From DTKD01 sp964494345 (lineage in GTDB: Bacteria > Armatimonadota > UBA5829): a stretch of 64,000 nucleotides of DNA. Position 1 is the stretch's first letter; each line of letters begins with the position of its first letter. Made by a program: the position numbers and the translations under genes. The notes under the pieces are model-generated. The model was given only the letters and a program-made list of their open reading frames with translations, was not told the DNA's origin and made no database searches. Positions 33,598 to 41,848 of the stretch are shown here, piece by piece. The stretch is taken from positions 62,001 through 126,000 of the forward strand of contig CAZBSI010000005.1 in the NCBI GenBank assembly GCA_964494345.1, written 5' to 3'.

Positions 33598-34962
33598 TTA
33601 CGCTTTAACGGAGTCTTCAGCGTTGGGCGGCTGGGTTTTGTTCGACACTGGCCGGTAAGCGTTCCATGCGACCGCAAACAGAACGGCGGTGATTGCCGCG
33701 CAGCCCGTCAGCATCCCGAACACGGGGTTCCAGTTGCCAGCTTTTACAAGGGAGCCTACCCCCCAGCCGGAGATAATCCCGCTCATATACCCAAAGAAAC
33801 CGGTCACCCCAATAGCAGTCGCGGCGGCCCTGCGAGTGGCCAGATTCGCCGCGATTACCCCCACCAAAGCCTGCGGCCCATAGACAAACAGCCCGACTCC
33901 GCACAGCAATGACGCGTTGATAAGCATATTGTGAGACTGCAGTTTCCAAAAACTCAGCATACACACGGTGCAAAATAGCATGCTGAAGTAGCAGGCACGA
34001 GCGGCACGGCCGTGAAATACCCTGTCGGCAAGCCAGCCGAACGCCAGCATACCCGCTACTCCCGCCAACTCCACACCGAAGACGAAAAATCCGGTATGCC
34101 TCAGTTCGACCCCTCTGGCTTCTTTAAGAAAAGTCGGCAGCCAGTTGAGAATGGAGTATCGCACCGTGTATAAAAAGAAGTTCGCCACGCTGATAATCCA
34201 GATATACGGATTGCAGAAGACGTTTTTCTTCACGAACTGCTTGAAGCCGGGATCCTTTTCGGCTGCCGACTCCTCCGGAGCTTCGTCGCCGGCATAGACT
34301 TCAACAGGAGGCAAGCCCAACGACGCAGGGGTGTCGCGCAATCTATTCAGGAGAAATACCACTCCGACTATGGCGAGTCCCGCAGGAACCAGCAGCACCA
34401 ATCGCCAGTTGTAAATGGCAAGCCAGGCACACAAAAGCGCGACGAGCATAGCGCCTATAGAGTGAGATGTGTTCCAGATACTGAACTTAACCCCGCGCTC
34501 CTTAGGCGAAAACCAGTGCGTAAGCGCCCTCGCACAAGGAGGGAATCCCATCCCCTGAAACCAGCCGTTTAATAGCCAGAATATGCCGAAAGCGATCGAT
34601 AAGCTGCTAAGCCCGAAGCAAATGTTCATGATTGCCGATAAAAGCAGCCCGGCCGCCATAAAATGTCGGACATTGGCACGGTCTCCGAGCAGGCCGTTAA
34701 CAAATTTCGAGACGCCGTACAGCAATCCGTGCAGCGTCAGGAACAGGCCCAGGCTGGCCTTGCTGATTCCAAGGTCGGTTTCTATTCCCGGCAGAGCAAA
34801 GGCAAGGTTTGTGCGCGTGAAATAGAATAGCGCGTAGCCAATCAGTGTGGCATACATCATCCTGATGCGCCAGTAGCGATAGAGGCTGTCGACCTCGGCC
34901 GGATCTTTGATCGGCGGTATGGTTTTGGCAGCACGGAATAAATTGATCAGCCCACCGAACAT
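33598..34962 (-). CDS. MFS organophosphate:phosphate antiporter, GlpT-like
   Basis: 454 residues with about 12 membrane helices. The N-terminal half has the OPA-family layout (YALFYFTRTNLAFALPGIETDLGISKASLGLFLTL, GLLYGVSKFVNGLLGDRANVRHFM, WFSPKERGVKFSIWNTSHSIGAML), close to GlpT/UhpT. The likely role is import of sn-glycerol 3-phosphate in exchange for phosphate. The ATG overlaps the stop of the upstream phosphodiesterase (TAATG), so the two are co-translated; the enzyme releases the substrate this transporter would import. Confidence 0.85.
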   Translation of the reverse strand: MFGGLINLFRAAKTIPPIKDPAEVDSLYRYWRIRMMYATLIGYALFYFTRTNLAFALPGIETDLGISKASLGLFLTLHGLLYGVSKFVNGLLGDRANVRHFMAAGLLLSAIMNICFGLSSLSIAFGIFWLLNGWFQGMGFPPCARALTHWFSPKERGVKFSIWNTSHSIGAMLVALLCAWLAIYNWRLVLLVPAGLAIVGVVFLLNRLRDTPASLGLPPVEVYAGDEAPEESAAEKDPGFKQFVKKNVFCNPYIWIISVANFFLYTVRYSILNWLPTFLKEARGVELRHTGFFVFGVELAGVAGMLAFGWLADRVFHGRAARACYFSMLFCTVCMLSFWKLQSHNMLINASLLCGVGLFVYGPQALVGVIAANLATRRAAATAIGVTGFFGYMSGIISGWGVGSLVKAGNWNPVFGMLTGCAAITAVLFAVAWNAYRPVSNKTQPPNAEDSVKA

Positions 34963-35867
34963 TATTTGGCCCTCTTATAATCTCGCACTGCCTTGAGGGC
35001 CACCTGTGGGTCGTCGCTGGCAAACGATTCGAATCCCAGGTCCAGAAGCTTCTTGTAAGCTTCGGGACTGGCGGAGCCACGAACCCAGGTCTGATATAAA
35101 ATGCCCCGTGATTTCAGCTCTTTTGCTACCTTGCGCAGGAATGCGGATGATGGTTTAAATGGGTCCGCCGAGTTGAGATCACCCACGTCGACGTGTATCT
35201 GAAGCTGTGTAAGATCGGCGAAACCGACCTTGCGCAGATCGTCGATTCGCTTTTTCAGTGCAGATTCATCTCCGCCCATCCAAAGCAGCGTGCCGGAGGT
35301 CGGCAGCATTTTCTTCCACGCGCGATGATGCTCGTATTTGGTCGATGCGAGTATGAGCTGCTTTTCGATGCCGCGCTGGCGTGCCATTTTAGCAAGCTGC
35401 TCCAGCGGAACTTCCTTAACGTCGAGATAAAGCCAGCGATCCGGGCGGCCTACCATATTGTCAAACACCTCATCAAGCCTGGCTATGCGTTCACCTTTAT
35501 GCTTAGAACCTTTGTATTCGCCGACATCCAGACTGGAAGCCACTGCCCAGGAGAGATCGTTCACGCTTTTGGACTGGATATAATCCGGCGCACCAGGGGC
35601 CAGGCGCTTGAGGTTATTATCGTGGAATGCCACGATAACGCCATCGGTGGTGGCCCGCACATCGGCTTCCGGGACAGTGCCCATTTTCCATGCGAGTTCA
35701 AAAGACGGCAGTGTGTTCTCCGGAGCGAGATTGCCGGCGCCGCGGTGTGATTGAATAATGAAGTCGGCCCCTGCAGGCAGACTAGCCGCGGATAATCCCG
35801 ACGAGAGAAGTAAGACAATCAATGGGATAAGCATAAATACGGAAACAGGACAGATCGATTTAACCAT
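34962..35867 (-). CDS. Secreted glycerophosphodiester phosphodiesterase (GDPD), paralogue B
   Basis: 301 residues with a signal peptide (MLIPLIVLLLSSGLSAASL). GDPD TIM-barrel motifs: His41-Arg42 and Glu50 in SHRGAGNLAPENT, Glu67/Asp69 in EADVR, His82-Asp83 in FHDNN, and LDVKEV further on. It hydrolyses glycerophosphodiesters to glycerol 3-phosphate and an alcohol, outside the cytoplasm. AGGAGC lies 7 nt before the ATG. It is a close paralogue of the gene immediately upstream and is coupled to the GlpT-like gene downstream. Confidence 0.9.
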   Translation of the reverse strand: MVKSICPVSVFMLIPLIVLLLSSGLSAASLPAGADFIIQSHRGAGNLAPENTLPSFELAWKMGTVPEADVRATTDGVIVAFHDNNLKRLAPGAPDYIQSKSVNDLSWAVASSLDVGEYKGSKHKGERIARLDEVFDNMVGRPDRWLYLDVKEVPLEQLAKMARQRGIEKQLILASTKYEHHRAWKKMLPTSGTLLWMGGDESALKKRIDDLRKVGFADLTQLQIHVDVGDLNSADPFKPSSAFLRKVAKELKSRGILYQTWVRGSASPEAYKKLLDLGFESFASDDPQVALKAVRDYKRAK

Positions 35868-35890
35868 GAATAAAGCTCCTTGTGCGAATT

Positions 35891-36796
35891 TTATCTGGAA
35901 GCAATGTGTTCTCGCATGACTTTAAGAGCCACATGCGGATCATCGCTTGAGAAAGAATTGAAGCCCACATCCAGCAGTTTTCTATAAGCATCCGGGTTAG
36001 CCGACCCGCGAACCCATGTCGAGTATAGAATACCCCTGGATTTGATCTCTTTTGCAACCTCGCTTAAAAATGCGGAGCGAGGAGAAAATGGGTTCGTCGA
36101 AGTGAGGTCCCCCACGTCGACGTGTATCTGAAATTGCGTGATATCGGCAAAATCGACCTTACGCAGGTCGTCAATGCGTTTCTTCAGAGCCGATTCCTCG
36201 CCGCCCATCCAAAGCAGAGTACCGGAAGTCGGCAGCATCTTCCTCCACTCCCGGATATGTCTATAGTTTGTCGATGCGAGTATAAGCTGATTTTCGATGC
36301 CGCGCTGGAGAGCCATTTTGGCCATTCGCTGCAGAGAAACATCTTTGATATCAAGATATAACCAGCGATCCGGGTGGCCTTTCATTTCATCAAAGACCTC
36401 ATCAAGACGGGCGACGCGTTGGCCTCGATACTCCGGGCCTAAATACTCCCCCACATCCAGCGTAGAAACAGTCGCCCAGGACAGGTCTTTGATGCTTTTA
36501 GATTTGATTTCCTGTGGCGCACCAGGCGCGAGACGGCTTAGGTTGTTGTCGTGAAAAGTGACTATTACCCCGTCGCTTGTGGTGCGAATATCGGCCTCCG
36601 GAATCGTGCCCATTTTCCATCCAAGTTGGAACGATGAGATCGTGTTTTCCGGAGCGAGGAAGCCGGCGCCCCTGTGCGATACTACAATGAATTGAAACCC
36701 GGCGGGCATTGTGTCTGCAGATAAAAGGCCAATGGATAGACACAGGAGAAACGATAGGAACATGAATAAGGAGAGGAATCTAAATCCTGAAATCAT
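35891..36796 (-). CDS. Secreted glycerophosphodiester phosphodiesterase (GDPD), paralogue A
   Basis: 301 residues from the ATG at 36796 (GGAG 6 nt upstream; the TTG at 36811 is an inferior start). Signal peptide (FMFLSFLLCLSIGLLSADT). The catalytic residues fall at the same numbers as in paralogue B: His41-Arg42, Glu50, Glu67/Asp69, His82-Asp83 (SHRGAGFLAPENT, EADIR, FHDNN). The paralogues are highly similar along their length, including YLDIKDV and LLWMGGEESALKKRIDDLRKV. It is the first gene of a three-gene phosphate/glycerol scavenging operon. Confidence 0.9.
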   Translation of the reverse strand: MISGFRFLSLFMFLSFLLCLSIGLLSADTMPAGFQFIVVSHRGAGFLAPENTISSFQLGWKMGTIPEADIRTTSDGVIVTFHDNNLSRLAPGAPQEIKSKSIKDLSWATVSTLDVGEYLGPEYRGQRVARLDEVFDEMKGHPDRWLYLDIKDVSLQRMAKMALQRGIENQLILASTNYRHIREWRKMLPTSGTLLWMGGEESALKKRIDDLRKVDFADITQFQIHVDVGDLTSTNPFSPRSAFLSEVAKEIKSRGILYSTWVRGSANPDAYRKLLDVGFNSFSSDDPHVALKVMREHIASR

Positions 36797-36919
36797 AGAG
36801 CGCTCCGCCAATACTTTTGCGACGGCACAGGCCGCTAATTAGTATATACAACGCACCCCGTTTATATTCCTGCCCGTTTTCCTGGCCGCGAGCTTTGTGC
36901 CGCACGGCACGATTTACGT

Positions 36920-36949
36920 TTGACACTAATTATGGCGGCATGGTAGACT
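36920..36949 (+). promoter_or_regulatory. Promoter of the isocitrate dehydrogenase gene
   Basis: TTGACA (36920-36925) and TAGACT (36944-36949) with an 18-bp spacer, about 30 nt before the start codon. Confidence 0.6.
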
Positions 36950-36981
36950 CACTGCGACACACTTAGATGGAGGTCAGTTAG

Positions 36982-38127
36982 TTGGCACACAAGATCACAC
37001 TCATACCCGGCGACGGAACAGGCCCTGAGATAACCGAGGCAACTCGGCGGGTTATCGACGCGACCGGGGTTTCGATAGACTGGGAAATCAAAGAAGCCGG
37101 CGTTGATGTTATGGACAAATACGGCACCCCGCTGCCTGACGAGGTGTTGGAGAGCATCCGTCGCAATAAAGTAGCGCTTAAAGGCCCAATTACTACCCCT
37201 ATCGGCAAGGGGTTCCGCAGCGTCAACGTGGCTATGCGCAAAGAGCTTGATTTATATGCGTGTGTGAGGCCGTGCAAGTATTATCCTGGGATTCGCTCAA
37301 AATATGACGACGTGGATCTGGTGGTGGTGCGAGAGAACACCGAGGATCTTTACGCCGGAGTGGAGTTCGACCTTGGCAGTGATGAGGCTAAGGCGATTAT
37401 CGAGATGAGCGGCGGAAAGATTCGAGAGGACTCCGCTATTTCGATCAAGCCGATCTCGGTGACTGGTACGCGCAGGATCGTCAAGTTGGCGTTTGATTAT
37501 GCGATCGCCAACGGCCGCAAGAGTGTCACCGCTGTCTGTAAAGCCAACATAATGAAATATACTGACGGGCTGTTCTATCGCGTGGCCCGTGAGGTGGCGA
37601 AGACTTATGGCGCGAAGTTTGAATGGAGTGAGCTTGAGCCGGAGAAGGGCGATGAGACGCTGAGCGCAGAGGCAGGCAAGGGTGCCGGAATCGTCTACCA
37701 GGAGCGGCTGGTCGATAATATGTGCATGCAGTTGGTGCAGAAGCCGGAGCTTTATGACATCTTGTGTATGCCTAATTTGTATGGGGATATCATATCCGAC
37801 GTGTGTGCCGGGTTGATTGGCGGACTTGGGGTTGCGCCGGGTGCGAATATCGGCGACAAGGTGGCGCTGTTTGAGCCGACTCACGGCAGCGCGCCGAAGT
37901 ATACGGGTCAGAATAAGGTGAACCCGATCGCAATGATACTTTCAGGGATGCTAATGCTGCGACATATTAACGAAAACGACGCCGCTGACAGGCTGGAGAA
38001 GGCTGTGGCCAAAGTGATCGCAGAAGGCAAGGACGTTACATACGATATGAAGCCGAACCGCAATGACCCGACCGCAGTTGGGACCAGCGAAGTCGGAGAC
38101 GCGATTATTCGAGAGTTGAAGAAGTAG
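36982..38127 (+). CDS. icd: Isocitrate dehydrogenase (beta-decarboxylating), NADP-type signature
   Basis: 381 residues, starting at TTG with GGAGG 8 nt upstream. It oxidatively decarboxylates isocitrate to 2-oxoglutarate in the TCA cycle. IPGDGTGPEI opens the fold. SVNVAMR (Ser80, Asn82, Arg86) is the isocitrate-type substrate motif rather than that of isopropylmalate dehydrogenase. LVVVRENTEDLYAG, KANIMKYTDG and NLYGDIISD carry the Tyr/Lys/Asp catalytic and metal residues. HGSAPKYTGQNKVNP has Lys306-Tyr307, as in NADP-dependent enzymes, and VTYD near the end supports this. Annotation as NAD-dependent is possible, since the distal Arg is not conserved. Single-gene unit with its own promoter and terminator. 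Confidence 0.92.
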   Translation: MAHKITLIPGDGTGPEITEATRRVIDATGVSIDWEIKEAGVDVMDKYGTPLPDEVLESIRRNKVALKGPITTPIGKGFRSVNVAMRKELDLYACVRPCKYYPGIRSKYDDVDLVVVRENTEDLYAGVEFDLGSDEAKAIIEMSGGKIREDSAISIKPISVTGTRRIVKLAFDYAIANGRKSVTAVCKANIMKYTDGLFYRVAREVAKTYGAKFEWSELEPEKGDETLSAEAGKGAGIVYQERLVDNMCMQLVQKPELYDILCMPNLYGDIISDVCAGLIGGLGVAPGANIGDKVALFEPTHGSAPKYTGQNKVNPIAMILSGMLMLRHINENDAADRLEKAVAKVIAEGKDVTYDMKPNRNDPTAVGTSEVGDAIIRELKK

Positions 38128-38155
38128 TTGCGGAGAAGGAAATCGCGAAAGCGTA

Positions 38156-38185
38156 ATGGCCGGGACTCCGTCCCGGCCATTTTTG
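38156..38185 (+). terminator. Strong Rho-independent terminator after icd
   Basis: Perfect 11-bp stem ATGGCCGGGAC / GTCCCGGCCAT with loop TCC, followed by TTTT. Confidence 0.88.
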
Positions 38186-38226
38186 GTTATTACGACACAG
38201 AGGCTAATAACCGATAACCGACAACC

Positions 38227-38261
38227 GAAAAAGCAGATTTCTCACTTCGTTCGAAATGACA
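38227..38261 (+). repeat. Dispersed 35-bp repeat, copy 5 (diverged)
   Basis: GAAAAAGCAGATTTCTCACTTCG with three changes in the palindrome; it leads directly into the 43-bp array and is preceded by AACCGAT heptamers (38213-38226). Confidence 0.7.
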
Positions 38262-38414
38262 TCGGGTGATGCTCGGAATGACATAGGACTCGTTCGAAAT
38301 GACATCGGGTGATGCTCGGAATGACATAGGACTCGTCCGAAATGACATCGGGTGATGCTCGGATGACATGACTCGTTCGAAATGACATCGGGTGATGCTC
38401 GGAATGACATCGAG
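38248..38414 (+). repeat. Four-copy 43-bp tandem array
   Basis: Units start at 38248, 38291, 38334 and 38374; the third has lost 3 bp. Each contains CGAAATGACATCGGGTGATG and GCTCGGAATGACA, so it was built from the end of the 35-bp element. It lies between icd and the convergent oxidoreductase gene. Confidence 0.85.
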
Positions 38415-38444
38415 CTTGTTCGGAATGACGGCTGTTAGAAACGC

Positions 38445-39518
38445 CTATGCTAACTCGACCACCTTGCCGGTTTTTATGCTCTCGTGGACGGCGACGCCTA
38501 TTTTAGTTACTTGCAGGCCATCTTCGCCTGATGGGTACTTGCCCTGCAGGCTTTCGATTGTCGCGCCTTGTTTTATGGCCTGGACATTATAGGCGAAATC
38601 CTCGATGGACTCTATTCCATAACCCTTATATATCGTCCGACCCTGTTTGTCTACGGACTCGCGAGTGAAATTATTGTTCCACGTGCGCATGCCCTCATCG
38701 ACCATACATGATCGTGAGCCGCGATACTGGCTGTCGATTTCCCAGACGCCTTTGGTTCCGACCAGGCGTATCTCCTGATTTACGATAGCCTCAAATGACT
38801 TGGGCAGAATCCAGCTTGTGGCGAATGTGAACACGGCGCCGTTTTCGAATTCCACCGTGGCATTGATCGCATCCCAGGTGTCCACGTTGTATTCATCGCG
38901 CAGCAGCCCTCTGTGTCCTTTGGCAAAGACGGTTTTGGCGTCGGACTTGATGATCCATCGCACCAAATCGTAGAAATGCGTACCGAGGAACCACGCCGGG
39001 CTGGAAGACGGCGCCCAGCGGGCAAGCCACTCGCTTGGAACCTCGATTCGATCCTCCATGCATATAGAGCCATACAGAACCTTGCCGAACTCACCAGCCG
39101 CCACCCGGCGCTCCATCGCCATATGTTCCGGGTCGTAGCGCTTATGGAAATCTACCTGAAGTAGGACATTGGCCTTTTTTGCGGCATCCACCATCGCCTG
39201 GCAGCCCTCTACCGTAACATCCAGCGGCTTTTCGACCAGCACATGTTTGCCGGCCACCGCAGCGGCCACGGTGATCGGTTTGTGCAGATGATCCGGGGTG
39301 ACGACCGTGACAGCGTCGATGCTCTTGTCGGCGAACATCTCATTGTAGTCGCGATACACCGGACAGCCGTAGTTGGCCTCGACCCATTTCGCGCGTTCCT
39401 CGTTAATCTCCGCGACCGCGGCAAGCTCTGCCACGCCCAGATATGATAGCTGCCTGAACGCGTTAAGATGGTTTACGCCGAATATTCCCGCGCCCACTAC
39501 TCCGACTCTGATAGACAT
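38445..39518 (-). CDS. Gfo/Idh/MocA family NAD(P)-dependent sugar oxidoreductase
   Basis: 357 residues from the ATG at 39518; the GGAGG that serves it lies within the longer TTG-started frame, which is therefore rejected. Rossmann motif GAGIFG (9-14), VTPDHLH, and the catalytic-lysine motif EKPLDVT (Lys97) followed by VDFHKRYDP. The C-terminal domain has the usual ATWxxP-type sheet region (FATSWILPKSFEA) and ESIEDFAYNV. It probably oxidises or isomerises a sugar or inositol; the substrate cannot be told. It starts 8 nt after the secreted glycosidase-like gene, so they form an operon. Confidence 0.88.
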   Translation of the reverse strand: MSIRVGVVGAGIFGVNHLNAFRQLSYLGVAELAAVAEINEERAKWVEANYGCPVYRDYNEMFADKSIDAVTVVTPDHLHKPITVAAAVAGKHVLVEKPLDVTVEGCQAMVDAAKKANVLLQVDFHKRYDPEHMAMERRVAAGEFGKVLYGSICMEDRIEVPSEWLARWAPSSSPAWFLGTHFYDLVRWIIKSDAKTVFAKGHRGLLRDEYNVDTWDAINATVEFENGAVFTFATSWILPKSFEAIVNQEIRLVGTKGVWEIDSQYRGSRSCMVDEGMRTWNNNFTRESVDKQGRTIYKGYGIESIEDFAYNVQAIKQGATIESLQGKYPSGEDGLQVTKIGVAVHESIKTGKVVELA

Positions 39519-39526
39519 CTGCTTTA

Positions 39527-41599
39527 TTACCTCCAAACTATAGAAAGCGTAACTGATTCGGGTTCGTTGTTGAAACTGATCAGGCTTGTGGAGCCGTCGA
39601 ACTGAATTTTGAGGTCGTTATTCGACTCATCAGAAGTGACACCAGACGTGGACAGCTCTTTAAGGTCGATCTTTTTGCCATTGAGCGAGATGGATGCTAT
39701 GTCGTTAAAACAGCCCATAGGCGTGAAGACTCGAACCGCACCGCGAGTATCCTGCGGGCCGCTGAGAATGATATTTACTGTCTGGTCTTTGGTGATAATG
39801 TTATCCACCCTGCACGATGTATGCAGTATCTTGACCTGTCCGCCAAGTTGATCTGAGACGTCTTTATAAAGTGCGCACTTGCCGGCTGGGATAACGGGAT
39901 CGACTACTACTGGCAGTTTCGGATCGAGAATATTGACATAAGAACCGATCAGTTTTTTCTGGCCGCTTAGTACGCGCACCGCGACGTAGTCGCCTCTTCT
40001 GATCCCTAGAGCGTTGTTCTCTTTATACTCCAAAGAGGCAGCCTCACAAGCTGATTTGACTATACTACGCAGCTTCTCCGCACCAGTGGCGGATTCGGCG
40101 TAGACCGCGGGGGAGTCTTTTATAGCTATGATCTTACCCTTGCCGGGGTCTTGTAACCGCGACAGTAAATCCGCTGTCGGCGACGCGATTCCTCTTTTCG
40201 TCCACCATTCAGGAAGCGCGTTGTAAGGATCCTCACCGCCGAACAGCACCAGCACACCACCGGCCTTGACCCATTCGGCCAGGGCCGCGTTGATCTCTGG
40301 TTTCATGGGCTTCATAAGATCGAATGTGAGAAGCAGGACCTTGTATGGCTTGAGATAGTCTTTTTCGACCACGCGCTCAAGTTGAGCCACCTGGATCGGG
40401 ATTCCTTTGTATACCAGAGGCAGCGTCATACCCCAGAAGCTGTCGTAGTTGCTTGCGTGGGGAGTAGCTCGCTGCCAGGCCATCGAATCGGCGACAAAAG
40501 TGGCGATCCCACGAGTGCCCATATCGTATTGCACAGTTTTATGATTGTGCATATCCTGCAGGGTGTTGATTATCGAACTGATCTGTGTTGCAAATTCCCC
40601 CGGAATGCGGCCGTAGATGCGGTTCGGCCACGGCATGACCTCATAGGCGTCGACTTCCGGGAATAGAAGAGATGCGACGAGAGTCTTTTCGTAGTTGGAG
40701 TGGTAGTCCTCCATTGTGCGATCCTGATTATCCTCCAGCGGATCCATCAAAAACCACATTTTCTTGCCGGTCTCTCGCGCAAGGTTGTATAGATTGGAAT
40801 ATTCCAGGAATGCCGTCTCGAAAGTGCGCTCCTCGACCTTGCCTTCGTATTTGTTCGGCGTCCTCGCGGTGCCCGTCCATACCTGGCCTATGATTTCCTG
40901 CAAGTTGGGCAGCATCATACACTCGTAGTGCGGGTAGACGATGTTCCAGCCGTAGTAGTTCACCGCGCTGTGGCAGGCCACCATCCTGCGGACGCTGCGT
41001 TTCTTTGCGGCGGCGGCATCCACAATGGCTTTGACCATATCGTATTCCATTTTGGCCTTCAGCCGCTCGGACTTCCAACGCGCCTCAATTGAGCTTTCCT
41101 GATCCTGCCAGGGCTCTTTGTAGTATTCCTGCCAGGCTTTTTTGAACGAATCGGAGTAGCCCGCAAAGGTGAAAAACTCCGGCTCCTCCGGACAGACGGC
41201 CATCGAACCGCGGTCTATGGCGTTGTCGAAAAACCGCACAGCCGCTTCAATTCGACTCCTGGTGGGAACCATATAATAGCTGCCAGGGCCGCAGGTGACT
41301 ATGACGCCATCCCTACCAGTCTGGCCTTCGTGGGCGTGGTCTTTGATATAATCTTCGCCGGTGCGAAAGCCGTACATAGTCTGCACGTAATATCCTTTGT
41401 CCGCCCAGCTTTTTATGCGCCCGGCGTCATCGGAGTAGCAGATAACGGCGTCGGTTTTAATATCGTGGTCAGGTTGATATCCGCCACCAGTCTGGAAAGT
41501 TGTATAAAGAGGCTGCGTCTCTTTAATATTGGTGACGGCGGCATCCGCAGGAGGCACGAAAGCCGCGAGAAACATAGCGACAAACAGAATTATATACAT
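39527..41599 (-). CDS. Secreted glycosidase-like protein with GATase-like domain
   Basis: About 690 residues from the ATG at 41599 (AAGGTGG 8 nt upstream; GTG 41611 and ATG 41605 are alternatives). Signal peptide (MYIILFVAMFLAAFVPPADA). The first ~400 residues resemble a TIM-barrel glycosidase: VCPEEPEFF, VACHSAVNYYGWNIVYPHYE and MWFLMDPLEDNQDRTMEDYHSNYE provide acidic residues at strand ends. A Rossmann-like GATase-type domain follows (YKVLLLTFDLMKPMKPEINAALAEWVKAGGVLVLFGGEDPYN), an arrangement known from GH42-like enzymes. The C-terminus is beta-rich. The exact family and substrate are not recognised. It is co-transcribed with a sugar oxidoreductase. Confidence 0.65.
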   Translation of the reverse strand: MYIILFVAMFLAAFVPPADAAVTNIKETQPLYTTFQTGGGYQPDHDIKTDAVICYSDDAGRIKSWADKGYYVQTMYGFRTGEDYIKDHAHEGQTGRDGVIVTCGPGSYYMVPTRSRIEAAVRFFDNAIDRGSMAVCPEEPEFFTFAGYSDSFKKAWQEYYKEPWQDQESSIEARWKSERLKAKMEYDMVKAIVDAAAAKKRSVRRMVACHSAVNYYGWNIVYPHYECMMLPNLQEIIGQVWTGTARTPNKYEGKVEERTFETAFLEYSNLYNLARETGKKMWFLMDPLEDNQDRTMEDYHSNYEKTLVASLLFPEVDAYEVMPWPNRIYGRIPGEFATQISSIINTLQDMHNHKTVQYDMGTRGIATFVADSMAWQRATPHASNYDSFWGMTLPLVYKGIPIQVAQLERVVEKDYLKPYKVLLLTFDLMKPMKPEINAALAEWVKAGGVLVLFGGEDPYNALPEWWTKRGIASPTADLLSRLQDPGKGKIIAIKDSPAVYAESATGAEKLRSIVKSACEAASLEYKENNALGIRRGDYVAVRVLSGQKKLIGSYVNILDPKLPVVVDPVIPAGKCALYKDVSDQLGGQVKILHTSCRVDNIITKDQTVNIILSGPQDTRGAVRVFTPMGCFNDIASISLNGKKIDLKELSTSGVTSDESNNDLKIQFDGSTSLISFNNEPESVTLSIVWR

Positions 41600-41723
41600 G
41601 AGCATTACCACCTTTGCGGAATTGTAGCGTTATTATAATTGTAATGCAAATTCTGTTTTGAACAAACGCCGCTATTGAATCGTCTTAGCGGTAGATATTC
41701 GAGACAAGACTGGTCGTGAGATT

Positions 41724-41751
41724 TTGCGGCGAGGTTTGGGTGTGGTATAAT
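41724..41751 (+). promoter_or_regulatory. Promoter of the S41 protease operon
   Basis: TTGCGG (41724-41729) and a perfect TATAAT (41746-41751) with a 16-bp spacer. Confidence 0.5.
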
Positions 41752-41807
41752 TTTATCGGCAGTGGTCTTGGATTTGCCGTTGCTTTTTGCGATCTATCGT
41801 CCATTCG

Positions 41808-41829
41808 CGCCGGCGCCGTGGCGCCGGCG
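41808..41829 (+). other. GC-rich hairpin in the S41 operon leader
   Basis: CGCCGGCGC / GCGCCGGCG around CGTG, followed by ATTTTAA, ending about 10 nt before the Shine-Dalgarno GAGGG. It may be an attenuator or a translation-modulating element. Confidence 0.55.
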
Positions 41830-41848
41830 ATTTTAATATGAGGGATCA

